A stretch of DNA of 64,000 bases from Bacillaceae bacterium IKA-2. Its GTDB lineage: Bacteria > Bacillota > Bacilli > Bacillales > Anaerobacillaceae. The position numbers and the translations under genes were made by a program. Position 1 is the stretch's first letter. Every line of letters starts with the position of its first letter. Below are positions 1 through 8,001 of the stretch, piece after piece. The notes under the pieces are model-generated. The model saw only the letters and a program-made list of their open reading frames with translations. It was not told where the DNA came from and did not search any database. The DNA lies in assembly GCA_031761875.1 (NCBI GenBank), contig CP134492.1, positions 1,798,001-1,862,000 on the forward strand. The letters run 5' to 3'.

Positions 1-41
1 AACGCCACTTTAGTTGAATAAGCGTTGAAAATAAATATAAG

Positions 42-74
42 AAAAATCTCAGTTCAGTGAACTGAGATTTTTTT
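42..74. terminator. Bidirectional intrinsic terminator
   Basis: A 15-bp perfect inverted repeat (42-56 with 58-72, one central base) is followed by a T-run on the plus strand and preceded by an A-run, so it could end transcription from either side. Bases 1-21 read Asn-Ala-Thr-Leu-Val-Glu-stop and may be the 3' end of a gene to the left, but this is too short to call. Confidence 0.75.
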
Positions 75-165
75 AATTTTAATTACAAAGACAACTACAA
101 ATAAGGTGCAATTGGTTATGCAAATTTAGGTACATTTTCTTGTGTAAATTGGAGTTTTGCGATAG

Positions 166-182
166 GTAACGGAACCCGTTAC
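166..182. other. Short inverted repeat in gene-free stretch 75-278
   Basis: GTAACGG and CCGTTAC flank a 3-base centre. It could be an operator or a small RNA hairpin; there is no T-run. Nothing else is visible between 75 and 278. Confidence 0.25.
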
Positions 183-278
183 AGTTTCACGGTCATTTAC
201 CTTCCATTCCTCCTTGTTCTGCCTCAGTTTAAAATATTTCTAACTTCTGTCCGATACAATCTTATTTCTTTTACTGAA

Positions 279-485
279 CTAGTCATCACCGAAAACACCT
301 TCAACTTCTCTATCCGATTGTATTCCTCCTGAGTCAGTAATATCTTTCTTTTTATTTTCAATGTCACCACCCTTTCCTTTGAGAACCAGCTGCTCCTCTG
401 CTTTCCGAAACCATACCCTAGCTTCCTCTTTACTCCTGCTGCCGTTTAACATTTCCCTGTAATAATCGTACTTCTCTTTATCCAT
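279..485 (-). CDS. Small charged protein of unknown function (68 aa)
   Basis: The reading frame extends upstream to 551, but the best start is the ATG at 483-485, which has an AAGGAG ribosome binding site about 10 bases upstream; the ATG at 549-551 lacks one. The product is very hydrophilic, rich in Lys, Glu, Asp and Arg, with no membrane segment or signal peptide. Its first half (a YYREML segment, then an EEARVWFRKAEEQL-like stretch) looks helical, and the C-terminus is acidic. I do not recognise the family. It stands alone in an AT-rich, gene-poor segment, which fits an acquired region. The ribosome binding site and amino-acid makeup favour a real gene, but the call stays tentative. Confidence 0.5.
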   Translation of the reverse strand: MDKEKYDYYREMLNGSRSKEEARVWFRKAEEQLVLKGKGGDIENKKKDITDSGGIQSDREVEGVFGDD

Positions 486-604
486 CTCCCTTTCACTCCT
501 TTCTCCTAATGTTTTACTTGTAGTTTCAATCGAATTTATAATATATTTCATTCTTACTTATTATCTTTATTTTTCCATTTCCTATTTCTCCTGACAGTTC
601 CCCT

Positions 605-857
605 CCTTTTAGCATCTTATAAAAGTATAATTCTTTTTCTTTTCCGTGTAATTAAAACATTCGTCACTATTTAATCCTCTTTAAGTGTTAACTGAAATTA
701 TAATATGCAGTAATTTAAATAACACAAATCCCTCTGTAATAGTCTTTGTGTCCACTTTTTCGTTAACGCTCCCCTTTACCTGTTGAATCACTTTTAGTGT
801 ATCAAACTAACCTTTTACCATCTTATATATTATAATTCTTTTTCTTTTCTGTGTAAT
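605..857. repeat. Two imperfect direct repeats of about 47 bp in gene-free DNA
   Basis: Bases 605-651 and 811-857 share the pattern CCTTTTA-CATCTTATA-TATAATTCTTTTTCTTTTC-GTGTAAT with roughly five mismatches. The whole stretch from 486 to about 1196 has no convincing gene. The two copies suggest a local duplication, or the 5' regions of related genes now lost. Confidence 0.5.
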
Positions 858-1196
858 CTATCGTACCTCCGTTGTATCTATTTGTTCTTACTTGTCAACG
901 AAAAAAGAATAGATTACTGAACATTGATTAAAGGATGAGTTATTGGACACCTACGAAAAGGGTATCCCTACTGTCATAGGGTATTGATTTTAATAAAATC
1001 CTTTCGTGGGATTAGTTTTTTGTTGAACTATAGGTGGCTTAGTTTAAGAACAATAGTTGAAGATACGAGTGTTTTAGCAGGGGAAATGGATAAGTTTATG
1101 GAAACAATTTGACAACTATCCTTATAAAAAACAAGAATCCCATATAAATTTTTAATAAGAATTAAAAGACATTTAATAATAAAAAGAAAAGTAAAT

Positions 1197-1233
1197 AAAA
1201 ACGAGCAAAACACTAATTATTTTTGCTCGTTTT
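1197..1233. terminator. Bidirectional terminator hairpin
   Basis: AAAACGAGCAAAA pairs with TTTTGCTCGTTTT across a 10-base loop, with A and T flanks on both sides. It would end transcription from either direction in the gene-poor stretch. Confidence 0.7.
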
Positions 1234-1406
1234 CTTAATATGTTCAAGAACATAAGCGCCCCACAAAAAATCGAATAAAATATACAGATGTCTTCTATTA
1301 TATATGCCACTTTTTTGAGACAACACCCGCTATGATATCTTCTTCCAATAATAGACCTTCCATAAATTCGATTTCCTCAAATTTATTCTAGGCTCGCCTT
1401 TCCGTT

Positions 1407-1640
1407 TTACTTTTTAACCTTCAATACTTTTTTATTAATTTTATTAATTTCTTCTTCTAATTTCTTAAACCGTAGCCAAAAGTATGTTACGTCAGTCTTA
1501 AGCTCAAATAAGACACTTGATGTATCGTGAACTCGTTCAAAGTTTAGTGTTTTAATTATTTGCAACATTTCTCTTTCGACTGCTGTTAACTCTTTTTGTT
1601 CTAGTGATTCAATTCTCTTATCCATGTAGATAAACCTCAT
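1407..1640 (-). CDS. Small coiled-coil protein of unknown function (77 aa)
   Basis: The frame is open up to 1688, but the ATG at 1638-1640 has an AAAGGTG ribosome binding site about 7 bases upstream, so the shorter 77-residue form is chosen. The product begins MRFIYMDKRIESLEQKEL and ends with a Lys-rich heptad-like stretch (KKLEEEINKINKKVLKVKK), which predicts a C-terminal coiled coil. There are no membrane segments. It is divergent from the controller-like regulator at 1838 and shares a 200-bp intergenic region that carries the operator-like sites, so it is probably co-regulated with that gene. The family was not recognised. Confidence 0.55.
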   Translation of the reverse strand: MRFIYMDKRIESLEQKELTAVEREMLQIIKTLNFERVHDTSSVLFELKTDVTYFWLRFKKLEEEINKINKKVLKVKK

Positions 1641-1696
1641 ATCAAAACACCTTTCTTTTTTAAAATCTAACTCATTAAAATAATACAACTTTTGAT

Positions 1697-1777
1697 GACT
1701 ATAGTCTACATAATTTGCAAGTAATTATAATTTTAATTTAAGGTATTTAGCTGAATGAGTACTATAGTCTGTAGACT
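1697..1777. promoter_or_regulatory. C-box-like operators between divergent genes
   Basis: GACTATAGTC (1697-1706) is a perfect palindrome. A second cluster at 1761-1777 reads ACTATAGTCTGTAGACT: two overlapping inverted repeats (ACTATAGT, and AGTCT-GT-AGACT). Controller proteins of restriction-modification systems bind C-boxes built on GACT...AGTC and TATAGTC with a TGTG-like spacer (established for several systems, e.g. PvuII and Esp1396I). The match and the position ahead of the C-protein-like gene support autoregulation; binding is inferred. Confidence 0.6.
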
Positions 1778-1837
1778 GTTCATATTGGAGGGATGAAAAT
1801 ACTTACAAACAGACATACAAAAAGATGAGGGGATTTA

Positions 1838-2068
1838 ATGAGTAGGAACCTTGAGAAGGAATTTGGTAAAGTCTTAAAAGAGTATAGAAATAATGCTGGT
1901 CATTCCCAAGAATCATTAGCTTTAAAATGTGGATTAGATAGAACATATATTAGCTTATTGGAAAGAGGACTAAGAAGTCCAACAATAAATACGATATTTT
2001 CTATTTGTTCAGTATTAAACGTTAGACCTAGTCAGCTTATTTCTAAAGTTGAAGAAAGATTAAGATAA
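1838..2068 (+). CDS. Xre/Cro-type regulator resembling R-M controller (C) proteins
   Basis: The 76-residue protein is a single helix-turn-helix domain: QESLALKCGLDRTYISLLERG (about residues 24-44) is the recognition region, and a short helix follows. Length, the FGKVLKEYR opening and the TYISLLERG-SPTINTIF core match the controller-protein subgroup of the HTH_3 family. These proteins time expression of restriction enzymes by binding C-boxes, and such sites lie just upstream (1697-1777). An AGATGAGGGGA-type ribosome binding site precedes the ATG. No methyltransferase or restriction gene is adjacent in this window, so it may be an orphan or may serve genes beyond the left edge. A plain SinR-like phage repressor is the alternative. 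Confidence 0.7.
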   Translation: MSRNLEKEFGKVLKEYRNNAGHSQESLALKCGLDRTYISLLERGLRSPTINTIFSICSVLNVRPSQLISKVEERLR

Positions 2069-2613
2069 AAGTTATTCCCCTTATTTGTTTAAAAAAATAA
2101 ATTTAAATTTTAATAAAAACTAAAAAACTCCTTTGTTCGAAATTTTGTTTAATTTATTTTATTAATATAATACATAAAGGTAACTTGGTAACTTAGTAAA
2201 AAATTTAAATAAAAGTAGGTTACTTTAAATAGTGAAGTATAGCATATACAAGCTAAGACTCATCATTTTTTAGCTACTAAATATTAGTTTTTTCCCCGGT
2301 TAAATCCGTTTTAGTCAAATACGAATCACTAACAGTCATTTGCACATTCAATTGTGTAATTCATGTGAGTCAGACATAAATCCCACTTTTCATAAACATT
2401 TTTTTAGAAACTTATTTATTAGTACAGATATTTCACTGTTCATAAAATTAGTTTACAATACTTCATGATAGATAAAAGATAAAAAACTGTACACAATACA
2501 ACGAATTATGTACAGTTTTGTTTTTATGTACGTGTGTACAATATACTAAACCATTGATAGATGTTACTTCCTAAAGTATGATTTGATTTATGTACACTTT
2601 TTTATATAGATAA
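2069..2613. other. AT-rich gene-free stretch ending at the floT breakpoint
   Basis: No reading frame with a ribosome binding site is visible. The stretch contains short GTACA-type repeats (for example around 2488, 2512, 2528 and 2590) and a terminator at 2483-2525. Flotillin homology begins abruptly at 2614, directly after an in-frame TAA at 2611-2613. Confidence 0.5.
2483..2525 (+). terminator. Intrinsic terminator
   Basis: AAAACTGTACA (2483-2493) pairs with TGTACAGTTTT (2509-2519), and GTTTTT follows. It would stop transcripts coming from the controller-like gene upstream. Confidence 0.6.
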
Positions 2614-3897
2614 TATTCTTCTCAAGGTGTACCTGTTGTTGCCGATGGAACTGCAATCATTAAGGTTGGAGGTTCGATAGGGGAAATCGCTACAGCGGCG
2701 GAACAATTTTTAGGAAAAACAAAAGATGATCGAGAAAACGAAGCGCAAATAGTCCTAGAAGGTCATTTACGCAGTATTCTAGGATCTTTAACGGTCGAAG
2801 AGATTTACCAAAACCGTGAAAAATTTTCTCAAGAAGTACAACGTGTTGCATCACAAGATTTAGCAAAAATGGGACTTATCATCGTTTCATTTACAATTAA
2901 AGACGTCCGTGACAGAAACGGTTACTTAGAAGCGTTAGGAAAGGCGAGAATTGCTCAAGTAAAGCGTGACGCCGACATTGCGACAGCTGACGCCGATAAA
3001 GAAACGAGAATTAAGCGCGCTGAGGCTGACAAAGAAGCGAAACGCTCTGAATTGGAAAGAGCAACAGAAATAGCTGAAGCAGAAAAGGTTAATAAATTAA
3101 AAGTTGCTGAATTTCGGAGAGAGCAAGATGTCATGAAGGCGCGAGCCGATCAAGCGTACTTTTTAGAAGAAGCTCGTTCGAAACAAGAAGTTATGGAACA
3201 ACAGATGCAAATTCAAATCATCGAGCGTCAAAAGCAAATTGAATTAGAAGAAAAAGAGATTTTACGTCGTGAAAAGCAATATGATTCTGAAGTTAAGAAA
3301 AAGGCAGATGCAGATCGTTATGCAGTCGAGCAAGCTGCTGAAGCAGAAAAAGCAAAACAAATTACTGTAGCAGATGCAAACAAATACAGTATTGAAGCAA
3401 AAGCAAAGGCTGAAGCTGAAAAAATCCGTCTTGACGGAAATGCTAGAGCAGAAGCAGAAAGAGCGAAGGGTCAATCTGAAGCTGATGTTATTCTCTTAAA
3501 AGGTCTTGCAGAAGCCGAAGCGAAGGAAAAAATCGCCGAAGCATTCGAGAAGTACGGCCAAGCAGCAACGTTAGATATGATTTTGGAAATGCTTCCTTCC
3601 TATGCCAGAGAAGTTGCTAGCCCATTAGCGAATATTGATAAAATTACAGTCGTTGATACAGGTTCAAGTGGTGAAAATGGTGGAGCTAATAAAATTACCG
3701 GCTATGCCACAAATTTAATGTCTACAATCCAAGAATCATTAAAAGCATCATCAGGAATTGATGTAAAAGAACTAATCGAAAACTTCTCAGGTAAAGGAAA
3801 TGTGAAAGCAAGTATTGATCAGCTATCAACAGAATTAGCTGCAGCAAAAACGACTCAGAGCGAAAGTTTCCCAGTTCAGGAGAAAACAGCAGAGTAA
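2614..3897 (+). pseudogene. floT: Flotillin FloT (YuaG), 5'-truncated
   Basis: In-frame flotillin sequence is readable from 2614 (Y-S-S-Q-G-V-P-V-V-A-D-G-T-A-I-I-K) to the TAA at 3897, about 427 codons; Bacillus FloT is near 509 residues. The missing part is the N-terminal membrane-anchoring segment and the start of the SPFH (band 7) domain. The rest is intact: SPFH remainder, the long Ala/Glu/Lys-rich coiled coil with EAEA-type repeats, and the C-terminal region with ITVVDTG and SGIDVKEL. An in-frame stop sits at 2611, and no start or ribosome binding site is seen before the internal ATG at 2869. Translation from 2869 would give 342 residues without a membrane anchor. FloT organises membrane microdomains, so this copy is probably non-functional unless an intact paralogue exists elsewhere. 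Confidence 0.85.
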
Positions 3898-3903
3898 GAT
3901 GTA

Positions 3904-3929
3904 AAAGCCAGCAAATTTGCTGGCTTTTT
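3904..3929 (+). terminator. Terminator of floT
   Basis: AAAGCCAGCAAA/TTTGCTGGCTTT is a perfect 12-bp palindrome followed by T's, 7 bases after the floT stop codon. Confidence 0.85.
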
Positions 3930-4014
3930 GCTTTGTAAAATTCATAAACTAATAGCTGATTTGATAAAGAGAAATGTAAGATAAACTAAAACATCTATAT
4001 TTAAAAATTTCCGA

Positions 4015-4064
4015 TTGACAATAGATAATCCTTAATCTATAATTATTACTGAAAGCGCTTCCGA
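4015..4064 (+). promoter_or_regulatory. Consensus sigma-A promoter with LacI-type operator
   Basis: TTGACA (4015-4020), a 17-base spacer and TATAAT (4038-4043) form a perfect consensus promoter. GAAAGCGCTTCCGA (4051-4064), a variant of the operator at 4239, sits at the expected transcription start. It would give the regulator gene a roughly 200-base leader. No small ORF was found between 4065 and 4204. Confidence 0.65.
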
Positions 4065-4204
4065 TCATCCGGGAGTTTTAAAATAGGTATTTATTAATAA
4101 GGTATCTTTAATTCTATTTCGAGATGAACGAATAGATGTTTGTAGACGTTTATTGATTACTTATTTTTTAATCTGTCTGCCCAACTATTATTTTTATAGA
4201 TATC

Positions 4205-4252
4205 TTGACTTATCATAAAATAAGTTATAATATTAGTTCGAAAGCGCTTTCG
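4205..4252 (+). promoter_or_regulatory. LacI-regulator proximal promoter and perfect operator
   Basis: TTGACT (4205-4210) and TATAAT (4226-4231; 15-base spacer, or TAATAT three bases later with 18) are followed by the perfect palindrome CGAAAGCGCTTTCG at 4239-4252, about 20 bases before the GTG start. The position predicts autorepression. Confidence 0.65.
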
Positions 4253-4271
4253 ATGTTTGGGGGAATGAATA

Positions 4272-5279
4272 GTGGCGACTATATATGATATTGCAAAGAA
4301 AACCGGATTTTCAATAACAACTGTATCTAGAGCATTAAATGATTATCCTGATGTAAGTGCTAAAACCAAAAAACTTATCTTAGACACAGTGAAAGAAATT
4401 GGATATTATCCAAACTCTAACGCCCGTTCACTAACTACCAAAAAATCATGGACTTTAGGAGTTATTTTCATTGAAGACCTAGGCGTCGGTATCAAGCATC
4501 CATTTTTTAATGCTGTTATTGAAAGTTTTAAACAGCAGGTGGAGAAACTTGGTTATGATATTATCTTTTTAAGCCAAAATATTGGTGAAGAAAAAACGAG
4601 TTACTTAGATCATGTTCTAAATCGTGGTGTCGATGGAATAATTGTTGTTTCTTCCCATCATGATGATCAAGAAGTTATCCGATTAATGAATTCAAGTATT
4701 CCAAGCGTTGTCATTGACTTGCATAGCAATAAGTCAAGTGTCGTCTATAGTGATAATTTTTCAGGTGGTGAAATGGCTGTAAATCAATTATACTCATTAG
4801 GTCATCGTAAGATTGCCCATATTTATGGTCATCCAAAAACGTTTGCCGGATCTGAGAGGTTAAGAGGCTTTACACATGCTACAGAGAAACATGAATTACT
4901 AATTCCAGCTTCATATATTGTCGAAGGAGGATTTTTCTCCTATCAATGTGGGTATGATGCTATGAAACTATTACTAGAGTTAAAAGAGCGTCCAACGGCC
5001 GTTTTTGTTGCTGGTGATATGATGGCGATAGGGGCAATAAATGCAATCCAAGATTTTGGGCTAAATGTACCGGCAGATTTTTCAATTATCGGCTTTGATG
5101 ATATTGAGATAGCTAAGTATATGACACCAAAACTAACAACGATTAGACAAGACACAGATTTAATCGGTAAAAATGCTGCAAAGGTACTATTAAATCAAAT
5201 TAATGATAAGAGTAAAGTATTTTCAGCTGTGACGATCCCAGTTGAAATAATTAATAGAGAATCTACTAGGAAAATTTAA
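4272..5279 (+). CDS. LacI-family transcriptional repressor of the sugar locus
   Basis: The 335-residue product has the family layout: N-terminal helix-turn-helix (ATIYDIAKKTGFSITTVSRALN, residues 2-23), a hinge near YYPNSNARSLTT (47-58), and a periplasmic-binding-protein-like effector domain from about 60 to 330. The GTG start is supported by a GGGGGA ribosome binding site 8-14 bases upstream. The palindrome CGAAAGCGCTTTCG occurs in front of this gene and, with minor changes, twice before the ABC transporter operon at 5684, so the likely regulon is its own gene plus 5684-14933. The inducer is probably an oligosaccharide or glucoside brought in by that transporter. The effector cannot be read from sequence. 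Function as a LacI-type regulator is very likely. Confidence 0.92.
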   Translation: MATIYDIAKKTGFSITTVSRALNDYPDVSAKTKKLILDTVKEIGYYPNSNARSLTTKKSWTLGVIFIEDLGVGIKHPFFNAVIESFKQQVEKLGYDIIFLSQNIGEEKTSYLDHVLNRGVDGIIVVSSHHDDQEVIRLMNSSIPSVVIDLHSNKSSVVYSDNFSGGEMAVNQLYSLGHRKIAHIYGHPKTFAGSERLRGFTHATEKHELLIPASYIVEGGFFSYQCGYDAMKLLLELKERPTAVFVAGDMMAIGAINAIQDFGLNVPADFSIIGFDDIEIAKYMTPKLTTIRQDTDLIGKNAAKVLLNQINDKSKVFSAVTIPVEIINRESTRKI

Positions 5280-5289
5280 TTGTTTATAG

Positions 5290-5412
5290 GAATGAATTTC
5301 ATAATACCAATAAATCAGCGCCACCAAGATACTCCATCTGGTTGAAGGTATTTTAATTGAACCAGATGGAGTATCTTGGTGGCGTGGGATCTACATTATC
5401 AAATTCATTCGG
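5290..5412. repeat. Palindromic MITE-like element with 25-bp hairpin
   Basis: The core is a perfect 25-bp inverted repeat (5319-5343 with 5360-5384, 16-base loop). Outside it, GAATGAATTT-ATAAT near 5293-5305 is repeated inverted as ATTAT-AAATTCATTC near 5396-5411. There is no T-run, so it is not a simple terminator. A 21-base stretch at 5294-5314 recurs exactly at 36305-36325, which points to a dispersed repeat family. Confidence 0.55.
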
Positions 5413-5473
5413 ATATTAATTTTCTATGTCCCTATAACACCTAAGATTAGTTAAGGGGTTGAATGGTATTTTA

Positions 5474-5533
5474 GGAACAGTGATAAAGTGTGTTTGATTT
5501 TTTATCACTGTTCCGAAAGCGGTTTGGTATAAT
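5474..5533 (+). promoter_or_regulatory. Hairpin, operator and -10 box upstream of ABC operon
   Basis: A 14-bp perfect inverted repeat (5474-5487 with 5501-5514) runs into the operator-like CCGAAAGCGGTTTGG (5513-5527), and TATAAT follows directly at 5528-5533. A repressor bound here would cover the space between -35 and -10. No clear -35 match is present. Confidence 0.5.
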
Positions 5534-5591
5534 TGGAGAATTCATAAGTTCTTTTGGTTACGGGTAAAATAACTATAGTTGTTTTTACACT

Positions 5592-5609
5592 TTTCCGAAA
5601 GCGCTTTGA
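5592..5609 (+). promoter_or_regulatory. Second LacI-type operator before ABC operon
   Basis: TTCCGAAAGCGCTTTGAA contains the AAAGCGCTTT core of the perfect site at 4239-4252 and lies about 75 bases before the binding-protein start. A pair of sites about 80 bases apart (with 5513-5527) could allow looping. Confidence 0.55.
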
Positions 5610-5683
5610 ATAAAGGGTTTCTTCTTACATTCTTTTGTAAATGAAGCCTAAATTTTTAAAAAAAACGAAATGGGGGAAAGAAA

Positions 5684-7033
5684 ATGAAAAAAGTACTATT
5701 GTTTTTGTTTGTATCTATATTAAGTTTTAGTCTTATTGCATGCGGTAATAGTAATAGTTCAGAGGATACGGGTTCTGATGAGAAAGCTAAGTCTGGAGCT
5801 AAAGAAAAACTAACGATTTGGTCGTTTACAGATGAACTCCAAGGGGCAATTGATGTATTTGAAGAAAGACATGATGTAGAAGTAGAGTTAACGATTGTTC
5901 CAATCGAAGACTATACTACTCGTTTAAGACCGGTTCTAGAAAGTGGATCAGGTGCACCTGATGTTTTCACTGGTGAATTAGTATTCATTAAAGACTGGAT
6001 TGAACAAGATTATTGGGAAACTCTTTCAGAAGCCCCTTATAATGTTGAAGATATTAAAGATGATTATATAGAATATGTTTATGAATTAGGTCGTAATACT
6101 TCAGGGGATGTAAAGGCATTATCATGGCAAACTACACCTGGTGGGATCTTTTATAGAAGAAGTATCGCCGAAGAAGTATTAGGAACAGATGATCCTGATG
6201 CAGTAGGTGAAATGCTTTCTACTATGGATGGATTATTCGCTGCTGGTGAGAAAATGAAAGCTGCTGGATATCGTTTATTCCCTGACGAAGGAGCTGTTCG
6301 TTGGTTCGCTCAAGGGCAAGATCCGCAACCGTGGGTAAATGAGAACGATGAACTAATTATGTCTGAAGGTCGCATAAATCATTTTGATTATGCTAAAGAA
6401 CTTCGCGAAAAGGATTTAACTGCATTTGCACCTGAGTGGTCTCCAGCGTGGTTTGGTGGCATGAGCGGTCCTGTTAATTACAATGCAGGTTGGGACGATG
6501 TGGATGAAAATGCTTCAAATGAAGTAGGCGTGTTTGGTTACGCTTTACCAACTTGGGGTCTACACAGTGTATTAAAGGGAAGTGCTGGAGATACAGAAGG
6601 TGACTGGGCTGTTACAAACGGACCGAACCCGTATTTCTGGGGTGGAACATGGTTAGGTATCTATAGTAAATCCGAGAAAAAAGACTTAGCGTGGGAATTT
6701 GTAAAAATGATGACACATGACGAGGAATTTTTGACAGACTGGGCTTTAGAAACTGGAGACGTATTATCTTATCTTCCGGTAACTGATAAAATTAAGGATG
6801 ATTTTTCTGATCCATTCTTAGGTGGTCAAAATAATTACACGTTCTTCTTAGAAGAAGCTCAATCGATTAATCCTGGTCTTGTCACTAGATATGATCAACA
6901 AATCGATGGAATGTTCGGAAATATGGTAGTAGAATATATTGAAGGTGCAAGAACGAAAGAAGAAGCAATTCAAGAGTTTTACAATTTAGTTAGAAATGCT
7001 TATCCGCAAATTACAACACCAGACCAACAATAA
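5684..7033 (+). CDS. ABC sugar transporter, substrate-binding lipoprotein
   Basis: The 449-residue protein begins with a lipoprotein signal peptide whose lipobox SLIAC places the lipidated cysteine at residue 20. A Ser/Asp/Glu-rich linker follows, then a family-1 extracellular solute-binding domain (LTIWSF...ELQGAIDVFEERHDVEVELTIVP). It captures a sugar or oligosaccharide outside the membrane for the two permeases at 7111 and 7998. Trp-rich stretches (WSPAWFGG, WGGTWLGIY) suit sugar stacking. The mature part is strongly acidic. A GGGGGAAAG ribosome binding site precedes the ATG. Two LacI-type operators lie upstream. No ATPase subunit is in the operon, so a shared MsmX/MalK-like ATPase encoded elsewhere is presumed. 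From context the ligand is probably a beta-glucoside. Confidence 0.92.
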   Translation: MKKVLLFLFVSILSFSLIACGNSNSSEDTGSDEKAKSGAKEKLTIWSFTDELQGAIDVFEERHDVEVELTIVPIEDYTTRLRPVLESGSGAPDVFTGELVFIKDWIEQDYWETLSEAPYNVEDIKDDYIEYVYELGRNTSGDVKALSWQTTPGGIFYRRSIAEEVLGTDDPDAVGEMLSTMDGLFAAGEKMKAAGYRLFPDEGAVRWFAQGQDPQPWVNENDELIMSEGRINHFDYAKELREKDLTAFAPEWSPAWFGGMSGPVNYNAGWDDVDENASNEVGVFGYALPTWGLHSVLKGSAGDTEGDWAVTNGPNPYFWGGTWLGIYSKSEKKDLAWEFVKMMTHDEEFLTDWALETGDVLSYLPVTDKIKDDFSDPFLGGQNNYTFFLEEAQSINPGLVTRYDQQIDGMFGNMVVEYIEGARTKEEAIQEFYNLVRNAYPQITTPDQQ

Positions 7034-7052
7034 ATATTAACTATCTAATAAT

Positions 7053-7080
7053 AAGGGGAGCTGTTTCGGTAGCTCCCCTT
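7053..7080 (+). terminator. Attenuating hairpin between binding protein and permeases
   Basis: AAGGGGAGCT (7053-7062) pairs with AGCTCCCCTT (7071-7080) across 8 bases; the following TATTA is only weakly U-rich. Such hairpins after binding-protein genes usually protect or partly terminate the message, so the lipoprotein is made in excess over the permeases. Confidence 0.6.
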
Positions 7081-7110
7081 TATTACTTAGGAAGGGGCAG
7101 GAAAGTTCAT

Positions 7111-8001
7111 ATGAAAAAACTTGATAATTACGGATACCTATTTATTTTACCTTTCTTTATCATTTTTATTACATTTACTATTTACCCAATTATTTTAACG
7201 TTTTATTACAGTTTAACTAGTTATACTGGCATGGGAAGCCCTGAATTTATAGGGTTAGCTAACTACCAAAGACTCATTACAGATAGCTACTTTTTACAAG
7301 CTTTTATTAATACGCTTTATATATGGGGGATTAATTTTTCCTTTCAACTTTCGATAGCGCTTTTGTTAGCTGTTTTATTTTCTGATTTACGTTTGAAAAT
7401 GAAAGGGTTAAGCTTTTTCAGAGCAATATTTTATTTGCCTAATTTAATAACTATAGCCTCTGTAGCATTATTATTTGGGATTTTATTAGGTTGGCACCAT
7501 GGAACGATCAATCACTTATTGCTTGATCTTGGGATAATCTCTCAACCCATTAACTGGTTAAATAGTCCGACAACAGCACGTTGGTCAGTTGCATTAATCG
7601 GGGCTTGGATGTGGTTTGGTCATACGTTTATTATTTTAATGGCTGGTATTGCTGGTATTTCGAATGACTATTATGAAGCAGCGATAATAGACGGTGCGAA
7701 TCGTTTTCAAACTTTTATAAATGTAACTATACCGCTATTAAAGCCTATTTTACTCTATGTTTTAATTACCTCCCTTATTGGGGGATTACAGATATTTGAC
7801 CTACCAATGTTAATAACAGATGGTATGGGATCTCCGCAAGGCTCATTAAATACAATGGTTTTATATTTATATAATCAAGCATTTCGTTTTAACAATTATG
7901 GATACGCTGCCGCTGTTGCCTATGGGTTATTTTTGATTACTGTACTATTCTCTATAGTAATCTTTAAAGTTATGTACCGTAACAGTGTAAAGGAGGGGTG
8001 A
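7111..8001 (+). CDS. ABC sugar permease, MalF/LacF type
   Basis: This is a 296-residue inner membrane protein with about six hydrophobic segments, the first at residues 9-31 (YLFILPFFIIFITFTIYPII). The cytoplasmic EAA loop (YYEAAIIDGANRFQTFINVTIPLLKP, about residues 189-214) docks with the ATPase. It belongs to the binding-protein-dependent sugar permease family and pairs with the MalG-type permease, which overlaps its 3' end by 4 bases. A GGAAGGGGCAGG ribosome binding site precedes the ATG. Transcription probably reads through the hairpin at 7053-7080. Confidence 0.92.
   Translation: MKKLDNYGYLFILPFFIIFITFTIYPIILTFYYSLTSYTGMGSPEFIGLANYQRLITDSYFLQAFINTLYIWGINFSFQLSIALLLAVLFSDLRLKMKGLSFFRAIFYLPNLITIASVALLFGILLGWHHGTINHLLLDLGIISQPINWLNSPTTARWSVALIGAWMWFGHTFIILMAGIAGISNDYYEAAIIDGANRFQTFINVTIPLLKPILLYVLITSLIGGLQIFDLPMLITDGMGSPQGSLNTMVLYLYNQAFRFNNYGYAAAVAYGLFLITVLFSIVIFKVMYRNSVKEG

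Noticed and set aside
940-1111. Plus-strand open frame ending IVEDTSVLAGEMDKFMETI-stop, resembling a chemoreceptor C-terminus
   Set aside because: No start codon with ribosome binding site and the similarity is only a visual impression; a gene remnant is possible but not supportable.
1028-1213. 61-residue hydrophobic minus-strand ORF
   Set aside because: AT-rich composition artefact with no ribosome binding site; it overlaps the terminator hairpin at 1197.
4051-4064. Reading GAAAGCGCTTCCGA as a CcpA cre site
   Set aside because: It departs from the cre consensus in the right half but matches the CGAAAGCGCTTT operator repeated around the LacI gene.
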